Under the pieces are notes generated by a model that had not been told where the DNA came from, searched no databases, and was given only the letters and a program-made list of their open reading frames with translations. A DNA stretch of 64,000 nt from Undibacterium sp. (lineage in GTDB: Bacteria > Pseudomonadota > Gammaproteobacteria > Burkholderiales > Burkholderiaceae_D), in NCBI GenBank assembly GCA_030645915.1, contig JAUSNO010000038.1, forward strand, positions 124,001 through 188,000. The letters run 5' to 3'. This document shows, piece by piece, positions 28,218-37,911 of the stretch. A program made the position numbers and the translations under genes. Within the stretch, counting starts at the first letter, position 1; every line of letters starts with the position of its first letter.

Positions 28218-29582
28218 TCAAAGCACGCGGTAAGCCAAGCGATCCATCATGGTTCTGCTTAAACGGCCAAGTAATTTACGTACTTCGTGCGGATAATCGG
28301 CTAGTTTTTGCAGCGCCGTGTAATGCGTTATCTGGGTAGTGACCCGATAGATACTAGCCAATTCCGCCTGTTTCTTCTGCGCCAGTTCTTGCCCTGGATC
28401 GCTAATGAGCAAGGCATTTTCCAGATCGAGACGAAACGCCCTGGGATTAAGATTATTTCCGGTCATGAGGCAATATTGCTGATCTATCCACAAGCCCTTA
28501 AGATGATAGGTATTGTCGCCGTCGTGCCACAAATGCAAATTGAGTTGGCGACGAGCCATGGCACCTTGATGCATCTTGGCAAATCGACGCAGCTTGGTTT
28601 CGTACAGATAAGGTAGTGCCGAGATGATCTTGAAAGGCTGATCTGGCGGGATATAAAAATCATTGGCAGTTTTATCACCAACGATGATATCTATTTTTAC
28701 GCCTCGTTTTAAGGCACGATTAATTTCCCGCGTAACAGCCAACGGAAAATTAAAATATGGCGTACAGATCGTAATCTGCTGCAGGCTTACCGATAACAGC
28801 TGACAGATAATACGATTGAGAGGGTTATTCTTACCGACGCCAACCAAGGGCATTACCGTCAGACCTGGCGCCTTATTATTTTTTCCCAAACTGGCCTGCT
28901 GTACGGTGGGTACATCATATCTGGCCAATTTAAGTTGCTCCCTAAAACTACGAATTTCACGCCGTATGCTGCGGGTCTTGGGAATTTCTGGCAGATCTAA
29001 CCTATGTACAGCCGCTGCATTCAACATATGCTTGCTGAAAAATTGCACCATGCAATCTGCAAGCGCCTTATTTTCTAATAATAAATAGCGATCGTGTCTG
29101 TATTTATCTTGTTTATGCAAGTACACATTATTGAGACTAGCGCCACTGTAGATCACGCTATCGTCAAAGACAAAACCCTTCAGATGCAGAACACCGAAAA
29201 GTTCACGTGTTTGCACTGGCACACCATAGATCGGAACAATGCTGGAATTCGCCTTGGCTTGCTCTTGATACCAGGCGGCATTGCCACCATGCTTGCCAGC
29301 GCCGATCAAGCCACGCTGTGCCCTATGCCAATCAACCAGCACTCTGATATCCAACTCTGGTCGTGCTGTTTTTGCGACATGCAATGCATCCAGAATTTCC
29401 GCACCTGCCTCGTCCTGTTGCAAATAAAGACTACATAGGTAAATACGATTTTTGGCATGGGCAATTTGTGCCAACATTTCTGTACGAAATTCGGCGGCAC
29501 TATGCAATAAATGAACCGCATCCGCATGAAGCGGAAAGCCGGGCAACTGAGCCAACGATAAACCAGATGAGAGAAGAGTCAT
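28218..29582 (-). CDS. pssA: Phosphatidylserine synthase, PLD type
   Basis: The 454-aa enzyme makes phosphatidylserine from CDP-diacylglycerol and serine at the membrane surface. Two phospholipase-D HKD motifs are seen: HLKGFVFDDSV near residue 140 and HLKGLWIDQQY near 357, the second followed by GNNLNPRAF. Length matches the E. coli enzyme (about 451 aa). No clear ribosome site precedes the ATG at 29582. Confidence 0.93.
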   Translation of the reverse strand: MTLLSSGLSLAQLPGFPLHADAVHLLHSAAEFRTEMLAQIAHAKNRIYLCSLYLQQDEAGAEILDALHVAKTARPELDIRVLVDWHRAQRGLIGAGKHGGNAAWYQEQAKANSSIVPIYGVPVQTRELFGVLHLKGFVFDDSVIYSGASLNNVYLHKQDKYRHDRYLLLENKALADCMVQFFSKHMLNAAAVHRLDLPEIPKTRSIRREIRSFREQLKLARYDVPTVQQASLGKNNKAPGLTVMPLVGVGKNNPLNRIICQLLSVSLQQITICTPYFNFPLAVTREINRALKRGVKIDIIVGDKTANDFYIPPDQPFKIISALPYLYETKLRRFAKMHQGAMARRQLNLHLWHDGDNTYHLKGLWIDQQYCLMTGNNLNPRAFRLDLENALLISDPGQELAQKKQAELASIYRVTTQITHYTALQKLADYPHEVRKLLGRLSRTMMDRLAYRVL

Positions 29583-29922
29583 GAAAATTCAAATCAAGCT
29601 GATTAATAATATAACAATGGTAGCATTTGTCAGGCTAACGGCGACATATCACATCCATAAAGTCATAATGTGCCTCTACGAACAGTAGTATTTTAAAAAT
29701 GAGTAATGTTCACTTTTAAAATTTCCAAGCTCCACATGCGCTTCACAATTATTGGGGCGACATGATTTGTTTGTAAAATTGCATTCGTACATCGTGAATT
29801 GAACACTATATTCCGCACTGCCCTCCCTCACATATAAGACTTAAAAGTGCTGATCAGCCCACGTTTGAGTGACTTATAATGCAGCATCCATTTCGGTCAT
29901 TTATTTCCGCAGCTCACTTTCC
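29583..29922. other. Intergenic region before the PosA-like gene
   Basis: About 340 nt of A+T-rich sequence between the divergent pssA and the synthetase gene. I see no gene or long palindrome. It must hold both promoters. A GTG at 29869 could extend the synthetase upstream by 18 codons. Confidence 0.5.
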
Positions 29923-32900
29923 ATGCCCCCATCTAGTATCTCGTTCAGTTTAGAAAACTTAGTGGCACACCGATCCCCCGATATCTTATATGGCGCGCAT
30001 AGGCCTGATTTGATACGGGAAGAAATACTGGCCGATTTACTTGAAGCCACCGCGAGTCGCTGTCCAGAGCAGCCGGCGCTCATTTTCAATGATCGCATCA
30101 TCAATTATCAAGAACTCAATGCAAGTGCGGATAAGCTTGCATCCCGGTTGATTCACTCGGGTGTCAGACCCGGACATATTCTTGGGCTCTGGCTGCCAAG
30201 AGGCATTGATCTGTTGATCATGCAGGCAGCGATCGCCAAGACAGGAGCCGCCTGGTTACCCTTCGATGCAGATACGCCAGCGGAGCGGATTGCGGTATGT
30301 TTGATGGATGCCAATGCGTTTGGCCTGCTTAGTTGTGATGCGTTTGCATCTGTATTGCATGCGATAAATTGCCAAGTCTGGACCGCTGAGGACATTCTCA
30401 AAGACTCGGCATTGCCTTTGATGCGACGAAACAAGGTTTCTTCTTTAGATCCGGCTTACGTTATTTATACGTCGGGCTCTACCGGAAAACCCAAAGGCAT
30501 TGCCATCAACCAGGGTAGCATCTGTCACTTTTTACGCAGTGAAAATAGTATTTTGGGAATACAGGAATCAGATCGTGTATATCAAGGATTTTCAGTTGCC
30601 TTTGATATGTCGTTTGAGGAAATCTGGATCAGTTATTTGGTAGGTGCCACACTATGGATAGCGCCAAAAGAGATCGCCATTGACCCTGATGCATTACCAC
30701 AAGCGCTGGCACAGAATCAGGTGACAGTCTTGCATGCGGTACCGACGTTGCTGGCCTTATTCAACGAAGAAGTGCCTTCGCTGCGCATCATCAATCTTGG
30801 CGGAGAAATGTGCCCGGAATCATTGGTGGCACGCTGGCGCATACCTGGTCGGCAGCTCTTTAATACCTACGGGCCGACCGAGGCAACCGTGTCTGCCAGT
30901 CTTGCCGAATTGCAGTTGAACGAACCGGTGACGATAGGCCGCCCTTTGCCAAATTATGGATTGTTGGTGATAGACCCTGCCGTAGAAAATGGTTTGGTCT
31001 TGCTGCCACGTGGCGCAGTCGGTGAGCTATGCATTACCGGGCCTGGTGTGGCGGAGGGATATCTTGGCCGTCCAGATCTGACCGCAGAAAAATTTCTCGA
31101 CAACCCGTGGGCAAGCGGCGACAGAGACCAGCATTTGTACCGGACTGGTGATTTGGCATGTATTGCTGCAGATGGCAGCGTGCAATGCCTTGGGCGTGCG
31201 GATGATCAGGTGAAAATTCGTGGATTCAGAGTGGAGTTAGGTGAGATTGAAAGTGTTTTAGCGAAGCAAGCAGGTGTAGGCACGGTGGCAGTATTGCTGC
31301 GTCAGGAAGAAGGAATTGATCACCTCATCGCATTTATCGTGCCTGAGACGGCGGTTGAAACCAGTACTGGCTTTATTGCCGATATGAGCTTATCAAGCAC
31401 CACCCTGCGCGCTGCACTTGCGACTGTACTACCGCAGTACATGGTGCCGGCTCGCTATGAGTATCTGATAGAAATGCCGCGTCTGACCTCAGGAAAAATA
31501 GATCGTAAGGAACTCAAGAATAGAAAACTGACGGTCATTGCCGCGATGTCCGGCTCTGATACTGCAACGAATCCGGCAGAAGAAGTCTTGTTCTCTGCAT
31601 TGAAAAAACTATTTCCCGGACACGCTATACGAAGAGAGCTGGATTTTTTTTCCGATCTTGGCGGCCACTCATTATTGGCAGCACGTCTGGTGTCAGCATT
31701 GCGTGCTGATGCGCGATTTGCGTATTTTAAAATCAGCGATATTTATCAACACAGACATATCGGTCAAATTGCTTTTGTATTGGCGCAAACGCAAAGTATT
31801 GACGCTACCAATACACAGACACAAGAACCGGCGTGGACTCAGCCATCCTGGGGGAAACGCTGGATCTGTGGCGCCGCCCAAGCTATCGCCATTCCCTGGC
31901 TGGTGGGGATACGCATGATGCAATGGCTGGCGCCTTTTTTTGCTTATCATTTTTTAACCGGCGAGGCTGACGATTCGATTGCCAGAGCCATTTTTCTATC
32001 GGTAGTCGCATTTTTGTTGCTCACCTTAATGGAGTTCGTTATCGCCATTATTGGAAAATGGCTTATTGCAGGCAGATTAAAGGCCGGACGTTATCCCTTA
32101 TGGGGATTTACTTATTACCGCTGGTGGCTGGCAGACAGGCTGGTGGAATCTGCACCTGTGTATATGCTGAGTGGCTCTTCCCTGTATGTATGGTGGCTCA
32201 GAGCCTTAGGGGCAAAAATTGGTAAGGACGTCAATATTGGATCGATCACTTTGCGCGTGCCAGATTTGCTGCACATCGGGGACAACGTCAGCGTCGGCAA
32301 TGCCTGCAATTTTGAAAACGCCAGAATTGAACGCGGTGAATTGAGGCTAGGAAAAATTGAACTAGGTAACGAGTCCTGTGTGGGCTCTTATGCCATCTTG
32401 GAAGGCGGCGTCTCGATTGGCGATTTTGCTCATCTGGAAGGACAATCGGCGTTGAGCGAAGGTCAAACCATTCCGGCAGAAAGAATCTGGCGCGGCTCAC
32501 CTGCGCGTGACATCGGCGCCTTTAATACCAATTTGAATCCGCCTCGCCCTGTCGCATCGACCTTGCGCCTATGTGGCGAGGCCGTGTTTTTTATTTTTGG
32601 CAGTTTGCTGATTACGGCACTTTTCTTCTTACCCGTTTTTCCAAGTTTCATCACGATAGACCTGATCGACAACATCGATTTATTTCCCTGGTTACAGGGT
32701 AATTCTGTGCCATTTCAATTAGCCAAATATTTTCTGCTGGCATTCCCGGCAACGACGGTATTGATCGCTCTGACAGCACTACTCTCTGCAGGGATACGCT
32801 GGAGCGTTTTACCCAAATTAAAAGCAGGGGCATATCCGGTACATGGCAATATTTATTGCAGTAAATGGCTAGTCAATCAGATTCAGGAATCCAGCCTTAA

Positions 32901-33996
32901 TGTGTTACACGGCGTGTATGCCACAGTCTATGCGCCATTTTGGTATCGCCTTTTGGGTGCCAAGGTTGGCAAAGGTGCCGAAATTTCCACAGCGCTGGGT
33001 GTAGTGCCCGACATGCTGACCTTAGGCGACGAGACATTTATTGCCGATGCAGTCTTGCTCGGTGATGAACAAATCGATGGCGGCTGGATGACGATGAAAC
33101 CGACGGTCATTTCTCGACGCAGTTTTGTTGGCAATGGTGCGTATATTCCCGATGGAACCATCTTGCCTGAAAATGTATTAATCGGTGTGCATAGCAGCGC
33201 GCCAGCCAACCAGCAAATGCGTGAGGGCGACACCTGGCTCGGGTCGCCGCCTATACATTTGCCGGCACGTGAAGAAACCAAGGGATTTCCCGAGAATCTC
33301 ACTTTTCACCCGTCTGTATTGCGTCGCATCGGACGCACCCTGATTGAAACTTTCCGTATCGTGGCACCGCATGCGATGGTGATTGCCGTTGGCTATACCA
33401 TCGTGCTTGATCTTATGCCATTGGCGGGTGAGGATCGCTGGGCAGAAGTCGTATTTTATCTGGCGATAGCGGGTTTGCTGTATGGCGTAGGGTGTTTTGT
33501 TTTTGTGCTGGCATTGAAATGGCTTCTGATCTTCCGTTACAAGAAAAGCAGTACGCCGATGTGGACCCGATTTGTCTGGGTCTCGGAAGCGATTACCAAT
33601 CTGTATGAAGGTATCGCCGTTCCCAATTTTATGCGCTACCTGCGCGGCACACCCTGGTTGCCGCTGGCATTCAATTTATTGGGCTGCAAAATTGGTAAAG
33701 GCGTCTATCTGGATACGACGGACATCACCGAATTCGATTGCGTCAATATCGGTGCGCATAGCGAAATCAATGCATTGGCTTGTCCGCAAACGCACCTGTT
33801 TGAAGATAGGGTAATGAAAATTGATCATGTCACTATTGGCGAACGGGTATATATGGGACCGCGCAGCTCGGTACTGTATAGCGCGGTTGTGGGAGATGAT
33901 GCCAAACTTGGCGCACTGACACTCGTCATGAAGGGAGAATTTATTCCGCCAAAATCAAGCTGGCGCGGTTGCCCTGCAGCGATTGCAGTCGATTAA
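29923..33996 (+). CDS. Pls/PosA-like non-ribosomal peptide synthetase with transmembrane and acyltransferase-like repeats
   Basis: A 1357-aa protein. Residues about 25-530 are an adenylation domain: YTSGSTGKPKG, an Asp in AFDMSFEEIW at the amino-binding position, NTYGPTEATVS, YRTGDLA, GRADDQVKIRGFRVELGEIE and SGKIDR. A carrier domain follows with the phosphopantetheine Ser583 in DLGGHSLLAARL. After it come three units, each with membrane helices and a hexapeptide-rich soluble part (GAKIGKDVNIGS, GAKVGKGAEIS, GCKIGKGVYLDT). This order is that of the epsilon-poly-lysine synthetase family and PosA-like proteins, with no condensation or thioesterase domain. The likely product is a peptide-type amide made at the membrane. 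The amino acid is unknown. The ATG at 29923 lacks a clear ribosome site. Confidence 0.9.
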   Translation: MPPSSISFSLENLVAHRSPDILYGAHRPDLIREEILADLLEATASRCPEQPALIFNDRIINYQELNASADKLASRLIHSGVRPGHILGLWLPRGIDLLIMQAAIAKTGAAWLPFDADTPAERIAVCLMDANAFGLLSCDAFASVLHAINCQVWTAEDILKDSALPLMRRNKVSSLDPAYVIYTSGSTGKPKGIAINQGSICHFLRSENSILGIQESDRVYQGFSVAFDMSFEEIWISYLVGATLWIAPKEIAIDPDALPQALAQNQVTVLHAVPTLLALFNEEVPSLRIINLGGEMCPESLVARWRIPGRQLFNTYGPTEATVSASLAELQLNEPVTIGRPLPNYGLLVIDPAVENGLVLLPRGAVGELCITGPGVAEGYLGRPDLTAEKFLDNPWASGDRDQHLYRTGDLACIAADGSVQCLGRADDQVKIRGFRVELGEIESVLAKQAGVGTVAVLLRQEEGIDHLIAFIVPETAVETSTGFIADMSLSSTTLRAALATVLPQYMVPARYEYLIEMPRLTSGKIDRKELKNRKLTVIAAMSGSDTATNPAEEVLFSALKKLFPGHAIRRELDFFSDLGGHSLLAARLVSALRADARFAYFKISDIYQHRHIGQIAFVLAQTQSIDATNTQTQEPAWTQPSWGKRWICGAAQAIAIPWLVGIRMMQWLAPFFAYHFLTGEADDSIARAIFLSVVAFLLLTLMEFVIAIIGKWLIAGRLKAGRYPLWGFTYYRWWLADRLVESAPVYMLSGSSLYVWWLRALGAKIGKDVNIGSITLRVPDLLHIGDNVSVGNACNFENARIERGELRLGKIELGNESCVGSYAILEGGVSIGDFAHLEGQSALSEGQTIPAERIWRGSPARDIGAFNTNLNPPRPVASTLRLCGEAVFFIFGSLLITALFFLPVFPSFITIDLIDNIDLFPWLQGNSVPFQLAKYFLLAFPATTVLIALTALLSAGIRWSVLPKLKAGAYPVHGNIYCSKWLVNQIQESSLNVLHGVYATVYAPFWYRLLGAKVGKGAEISTALGVVPDMLTLGDETFIADAVLLGDEQIDGGWMTMKPTVISRRSFVGNGAYIPDGTILPENVLIGVHSSAPANQQMREGDTWLGSPPIHLPAREETKGFPENLTFHPSVLRRIGRTLIETFRIVAPHAMVIAVGYTIVLDLMPLAGEDRWAEVVFYLAIAGLLYGVGCFVFVLALKWLLIFRYKKSSTPMWTRFVWVSEAITNLYEGIAVPNFMRYLRGTPWLPLAFNLLGCKIGKGVYLDTTDITEFDCVNIGAHSEINALACPQTHLFEDRVMKIDHVTIGERVYMGPRSSVLYSAVVGDDAKLGALTLVMKGEFIPPKSSWRGCPAAIAVD

Positions 33997-34000
33997 AGTA

Positions 34001-34660
34001 ATGTCTTTTTTGCCTCAGTCCGTGCCTGTTTATGGCTGGCCAGAAAATCGTGAATTGGCGCTGCAAGAGTTGACGAAAAATCGGCTAGTGGTATTCAGCA
34101 TTGCAACGCAAATCGTTTCTTACGAAGCGATCTCACATGATGCCGATAGAAGGCAAATCAGAAAACAGATTCGCGTGGCGTTGACTGATTTGCTTTGCGC
34201 TGCCTTGGATTGTTTACCCGAACATATCAATCTGACGCATGAACCGGGTAAGCCACCCGGCAATAATTTGTCTATCTCATTGCCTGATTCATTGCCGGGT
34301 CATCAGATCAGCATATCCATCAGCTATGAGCAAGGCTTGTCCGTCGCGGCCATTTGTCTTGATGGCAGTATCGGCATAGATCTGGTACGCATCGATACTC
34401 AAATTGAATGGCACGCAGTTGCTGAGCTTTATTTAGGGAAGCAGATGTCGGCGGAGATAGCCAAAGCACCTTTACTACAGCAAGCATCTTATTTCGCGTT
34501 GCGATGGGCTAGCCTTGAGGCAAAACTTAAATACCATCAGCTTGCATTGACCGAATGGTCGCCAGAACTTGAACTTGCCCTGTCTGGTTGCGCAATACGA
34601 GAGCTGGATTTGCCGCAAGGCTATGCAGGTGCGCTTGCCTTGCCTAGCCCTATTCTTTAA
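34001..34660 (+). CDS. 4'-phosphopantetheinyl transferase superfamily protein
   Basis: A 219-aa protein with Sfp-type features: the HEPGKPPG motif, then ISISYEQGLSVAAI, GIDLVRID with the metal-binding Asp, and the WASLEAKLKYH motif carrying Glu and Lys. It transfers phosphopantetheine from CoA to a carrier-protein serine. It starts 4 nt after the synthetase stop, so it almost surely activates that carrier domain. The final 30 residues are less conserved. Both the acidic residue before GID and the D in the motif depart a little from textbook Sfp sequences. Confidence 0.88.
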   Translation: MSFLPQSVPVYGWPENRELALQELTKNRLVVFSIATQIVSYEAISHDADRRQIRKQIRVALTDLLCAALDCLPEHINLTHEPGKPPGNNLSISLPDSLPGHQISISISYEQGLSVAAICLDGSIGIDLVRIDTQIEWHAVAELYLGKQMSAEIAKAPLLQQASYFALRWASLEAKLKYHQLALTEWSPELELALSGCAIRELDLPQGYAGALALPSPIL

Positions 34661-34693
34661 GAAACAAGTTCTTTACTTTGTGCATTTATTCAC

Positions 34694-35182
34694 TCACGCA
34701 ACCCGGGTAAAATCCATACTCCAATTGACTTCCCAAGTCTGGCCGGCATCAGCAGAAAACGCTTGTTCCCAGCGCGGTCTATCAGGCTGAGGTAGTGTCC
34801 ACAGGAATCGTACCCGTATCGGTTTTCCATCCAAGCTATCTTCGGCGTAAAACGTCCCTACCTTATTGTCGAAACATCCGACAACGGGCGTATCCAGACT
34901 GCCTGGATGCCGGCCGTCAAGCCACCAAATTGACCATTGCTGTGTATCAGCATTAAACGATCGCAAGGTCACTGCACGGTACGTGTCCCCCGGTAATTCA
35001 AGGATGTTGTCATCCATGTTTCCAAGTCCGCCAAGTACCTTCTGCACCACAGTGCTGCCGTCAAATGTTACCCATTCATTGCAGTCGACCAAACGGTCTT
35101 TGAGGCGACGATGCGCGACGCGCCAGCTGCCAATGAAAAAATCAAAATCATCGGCGCCTGATCGGCTTATTGGCTTGTTCAT
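34694..35182 (-). CDS. DUF1579-like hypothetical protein
   Basis: A 162-aa soluble protein. It begins with DFDFFIGSWRVAHRRL and continues in alternating strands rich in Trp (WSIWWLDGR, FLWTLPQPDRPRWEQAFS, WEVNWSMDF), which fits a lipocalin-like beta-barrel of the DUF1579 type. Function unknown. It converges with the transferase gene. The start follows no strong ribosome site. Confidence 0.75.
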   Translation of the reverse strand: MNKPISRSGADDFDFFIGSWRVAHRRLKDRLVDCNEWVTFDGSTVVQKVLGGLGNMDDNILELPGDTYRAVTLRSFNADTQQWSIWWLDGRHPGSLDTPVVGCFDNKVGTFYAEDSLDGKPIRVRFLWTLPQPDRPRWEQAFSADAGQTWEVNWSMDFTRVA

Positions 35183-35219
35183 GGAATGTCTTTCTGGTGA
35201 ATGGCCAATCTAAAGCAGC

Positions 35220-35444
35220 TTACCACTTGGCCTTGGATAAAATGATCAGCCATTTGCGGAACAATAAAATCTCCAGATGCCCTGCCTGTACGCCAGTTGA
35301 GCAATCCAATATTGGATTCACGCTGTAATAGCGCTGTCTGGAATCGCGGCAGACAAAAATCTCACGTCTGCCCAGACGCATCAAAAAAGAAGTCGGTGCA
35401 TATTGCATGCTAAAAGCATCAAAAGAATGTTCGAGGTTTGCCAT
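35220..35444 (-). CDS. Hypothetical 74-aa protein
   Basis: I do not recognise this gene. A GGGAG lies 10 nt before the ATG at 35444. The product (MANLEHSFDAFSMQYAPTSF at the start) has two cysteines and ends in a hydrophobic then basic stretch (EILLFRKWLIILSKAKW). It sits 37 nt before the DUF1579-like gene on the same strand and could be co-transcribed. Chance is not excluded. Confidence 0.45.
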   Translation of the reverse strand: MANLEHSFDAFSMQYAPTSFLMRLGRREIFVCRDSRQRYYSVNPILDCSTGVQAGHLEILLFRKWLIILSKAKW

Positions 35445-35547
35445 TTGATTCAATCTCCCTGTCCGTCAATTTAAGAAGTTATAGGTACCGGTTTTTATTC
35501 AAAGTTCAACTTGTATTCGAGTGCATGTTTCATACTTTAGCACAAAA

Positions 35548-35567
35548 TACTGTATATGCAATCAGTA
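35548..35567. promoter_or_regulatory. LexA-box-like site, distal
   Basis: TACTGTATATGCAATCAGTA differs from the CTGT-N8-ACAG core only in TCAG for ACAG. It stands about 87 bp upstream of the consensus box before imuA. Confidence 0.65.
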
Positions 35568-35634
35568 TTTAATATTTTTTTAAACAGCTGATTTATTTAG
35601 CTTAAATCTTTGAATTTGTCCTGAGAAGATAATA

Positions 35635-35654
35635 TACTGTATTTTTATACAGTT
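35635..35654. promoter_or_regulatory. LexA (SOS) box for the imuA operon
   Basis: TACTGTATTTTTATACAGTT contains a perfect CTGT-N8-ACAG core 19 bp before the imuA start. It predicts LexA repression and DNA-damage induction of the mutagenesis cassette. Confidence 0.9.
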
Positions 35655-35673
35655 GTTTTACATTTTTATTTTC

Positions 35674-36441
35674 ATGACTTTATCCGCCTCACAATCACCT
35701 GAAATGATTCACCCTTCGTTATGGCGTGCGTCTCAGCTCGCTCGCGGTGCGGGAGAATATGTGGCCAGCGGTTACGCATCATTGTCGTCAGAATTACCGG
35801 GTGCTGGCTGGCCTGCCGGGGCGCTGACAGAGATATTGATCAGGCATCAGGGCACGGCAGAATTAAGCCTATTACAACCGGCATTGGCCAGCCTGAAGCA
35901 AGGTCATATCATCTTGCTGCAAGCGCCTTTCCAGCCACAGGCCCTGGCTTTGTCTGAACTGGGGCTGGAACTCTCGCAACTGCTTTGGATACGATCTCAT
36001 AAGCATGCCGATGCCTTATGGACAGCCGAACAGATCTTGCGTAGCGGCAGCTGTTCTGCCCTGCTCTTCTGGCAAAGCCAGGTCAGGACAGAATCCTTGC
36101 GACGCCTGCATCTGGCAGCGCAGAGCGGGCACACTTTATTTTATCTGATGCGACCGCCGGACTATGCGCTGAGCCCGTCTCCGGCGCCCTTGCGACTCAA
36201 GCTGGAAAGCGTTGCCGGTGGCTTGCAAATTGAGTTGATCAAGCGGCGTGGTGCCCGGCAACATGCGCCCTTGTTTCTTCCCATGCCCAGACTTTCATCC
36301 ATGTATTCTCACGACAAGGTTTATCCAGATCATCATGTCGCCCCCGACACCATCACTGCCGCAGGTCATACCCAGCTTGTGGCTGGCCTTGCACCTGCCG
36401 CAACTATCCATCGACGCTTTTCGACCGAACTGGTTAACTGA
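35674..36441 (+). CDS. imuA: ImuA, SOS mutagenesis protein
   Basis: A 255-aa RecA-like protein of the ImuA group that supports translesion synthesis with ImuB and DnaE2. Recognisable blocks are MIHPSLWRASQLARG, LPGAGWPAGALTEIL, LLQAPFQPQALAL and ALLFWQSQVRTESLRRLHLAAQ. It has no clear Walker A, as in known ImuA proteins. The ATG at 35674 directly follows the SOS box; the Met at codon 11 (MIHPSLW) could also be used. Its 3' end overlaps imuB by over 60 nt. Confidence 0.9.
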   Translation: MTLSASQSPEMIHPSLWRASQLARGAGEYVASGYASLSSELPGAGWPAGALTEILIRHQGTAELSLLQPALASLKQGHIILLQAPFQPQALALSELGLELSQLLWIRSHKHADALWTAEQILRSGSCSALLFWQSQVRTESLRRLHLAAQSGHTLFYLMRPPDYALSPSPAPLRLKLESVAGGLQIELIKRRGARQHAPLFLPMPRLSSMYSHDKVYPDHHVAPDTITAAGHTQLVAGLAPAATIHRRFSTELVN

Positions 36442-37882
36442 CAGCGGCACGGTGGTGCTAGAGCAGAACCGGGTCGTGGCGATTTCCGCTTGCGCCCAGG
36501 CGGCCGGCGTGCAGCTGGGGATGCGGTGCAGCAGTGTGCAAATGCTGTTGCCGGAAGTCTTGATCAGAGCGCGCGACATCGAGAAAGAAAATGCCTGCCT
36601 GCAGACGGTTGCCATGGCCTTATTGCGGTATTCACCGCAAGTTGCGGCATCGGAACAAGCCAGCATTCTGGTCAATATCGGTGCCAGCCTGCGCCTGTTT
36701 GGCGGGGTACGCCGCTTATGCCGTCATGTGATGCAAACCATGGCAGCGCTGGGCATCACGGCAACGCTAGGCTGCGCGGCCACCGCGCGCGGTGCGTGGT
36801 TGCTGGCGCATTTTTCTGCCATGGTTAAACGAAGGGGCAAGTATTGTCTGAGCCTGCAGAAGCTGCAGCGTCATCTGGATGCCTTGCCGGTTGACTTACT
36901 GCCAGCGGCGCAACCCTGGCTGGCTTGGCTGCAAGGAATAGGCTGCCGCCATCTAGGCGCACTACGTCAATTACCCCGCGCTGGCCTGCAACGCCGTTGC
37001 GGCAAAGCGATCTTGCAGAGCTTGGATTGTGCTTACGGCGAGGCGACAGAACTGTATAGCTGGCTGGAAGTGCCGCCGCAATTTAGCGCACGCATGGAGC
37101 TGCCGGACCGGATAGAACATGCCGATACCATTTTAAATTTTGCCCGCAGCTTACTCTTGCAGCTGTGTGGCTGGCTGACGAATAAGCAGCTGGCGGTGAC
37201 GAAAATCGAGCTGCAACTGGAGCATGAACGCGGGCGCGTGGCGATGGCGCCCACGCTGCTGGACATCGCGCTGGCGGAAGCCACCTGGCGCGAAGAGCAT
37301 CTGTCGCGCTTATTGAAAGAGCGCTTGGCGCAGCTCAAGCTAGATGCGCCGGTGATTGCGATCCGCCTGCATGCCAAGCAGGTAGAAGCCATGCAGGCGC
37401 CCAGTGCCTCGCTGTTTCCTGAACCTGGCGGCAGCAAGGAAGAGCACCATCGCTTGCTCGAATTGCTGGTCGCCAGGCTGGGCGCCGAGAATGTCTTGCA
37501 AGCGGCGCCGCTAGCCGATCACAGGCCGGAGGTCGCGAATCACTGGATCTCCGTCATGCAAGATCGCAAGCCGCTTCGTCAGTCTGAACTATGCAATAGC
37601 ACAGTAAATCGTCCGGCCTGGCTATTGCCTCAGGCGCTACCGCTAAGCATGCACAATCACCGCCCCTGTTATGGCACACCGCTCAAATTACTCTCGCCGG
37701 CAGAAAGAATTGAAGCCGGCTGGTGGAACGGGGAACTGGTGACGCGTGATTATTTTGTGGCAGAAAATGCCGCGCATGTGCGCTGCTGGATCTATCGTGA
37801 ACGTATCAGCCAAAGCGGGCAAACACATCAAAACAATAACGATGACGACGCCATCTGGTATCTACACGGCTTATTTGGATGA
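36335..37882 (+). CDS. imuB: ImuB, Y-family polymerase-like protein
   Basis: A 515-aa DinB/UmuC-like protein lacking catalytic activity in studied homologs, acting as the adaptor between DnaE2 and the beta clamp. Visible features are the N-terminal SLWLALHLPQLSIDAFRP and the domain with GIGCRHLGALRQLPRAGL. ATG 36335 overlaps imuA by 107 nt. A TTG at 36377, just before WLALHLP where most ImuB proteins begin, would leave 65 nt of overlap. No ribosome site decides between them. Confidence 0.9.
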   Translation: MSPPTPSLPQVIPSLWLALHLPQLSIDAFRPNWLTDSGTVVLEQNRVVAISACAQAAGVQLGMRCSSVQMLLPEVLIRARDIEKENACLQTVAMALLRYSPQVAASEQASILVNIGASLRLFGGVRRLCRHVMQTMAALGITATLGCAATARGAWLLAHFSAMVKRRGKYCLSLQKLQRHLDALPVDLLPAAQPWLAWLQGIGCRHLGALRQLPRAGLQRRCGKAILQSLDCAYGEATELYSWLEVPPQFSARMELPDRIEHADTILNFARSLLLQLCGWLTNKQLAVTKIELQLEHERGRVAMAPTLLDIALAEATWREEHLSRLLKERLAQLKLDAPVIAIRLHAKQVEAMQAPSASLFPEPGGSKEEHHRLLELLVARLGAENVLQAAPLADHRPEVANHWISVMQDRKPLRQSELCNSTVNRPAWLLPQALPLSMHNHRPCYGTPLKLLSPAERIEAGWWNGELVTRDYFVAENAAHVRCWIYRERISQSGQTHQNNNDDDAIWYLHGLFG

Positions 37883-37911
37883 ATATAGGATGAAAACTCA
37901 AATAATGGCAA

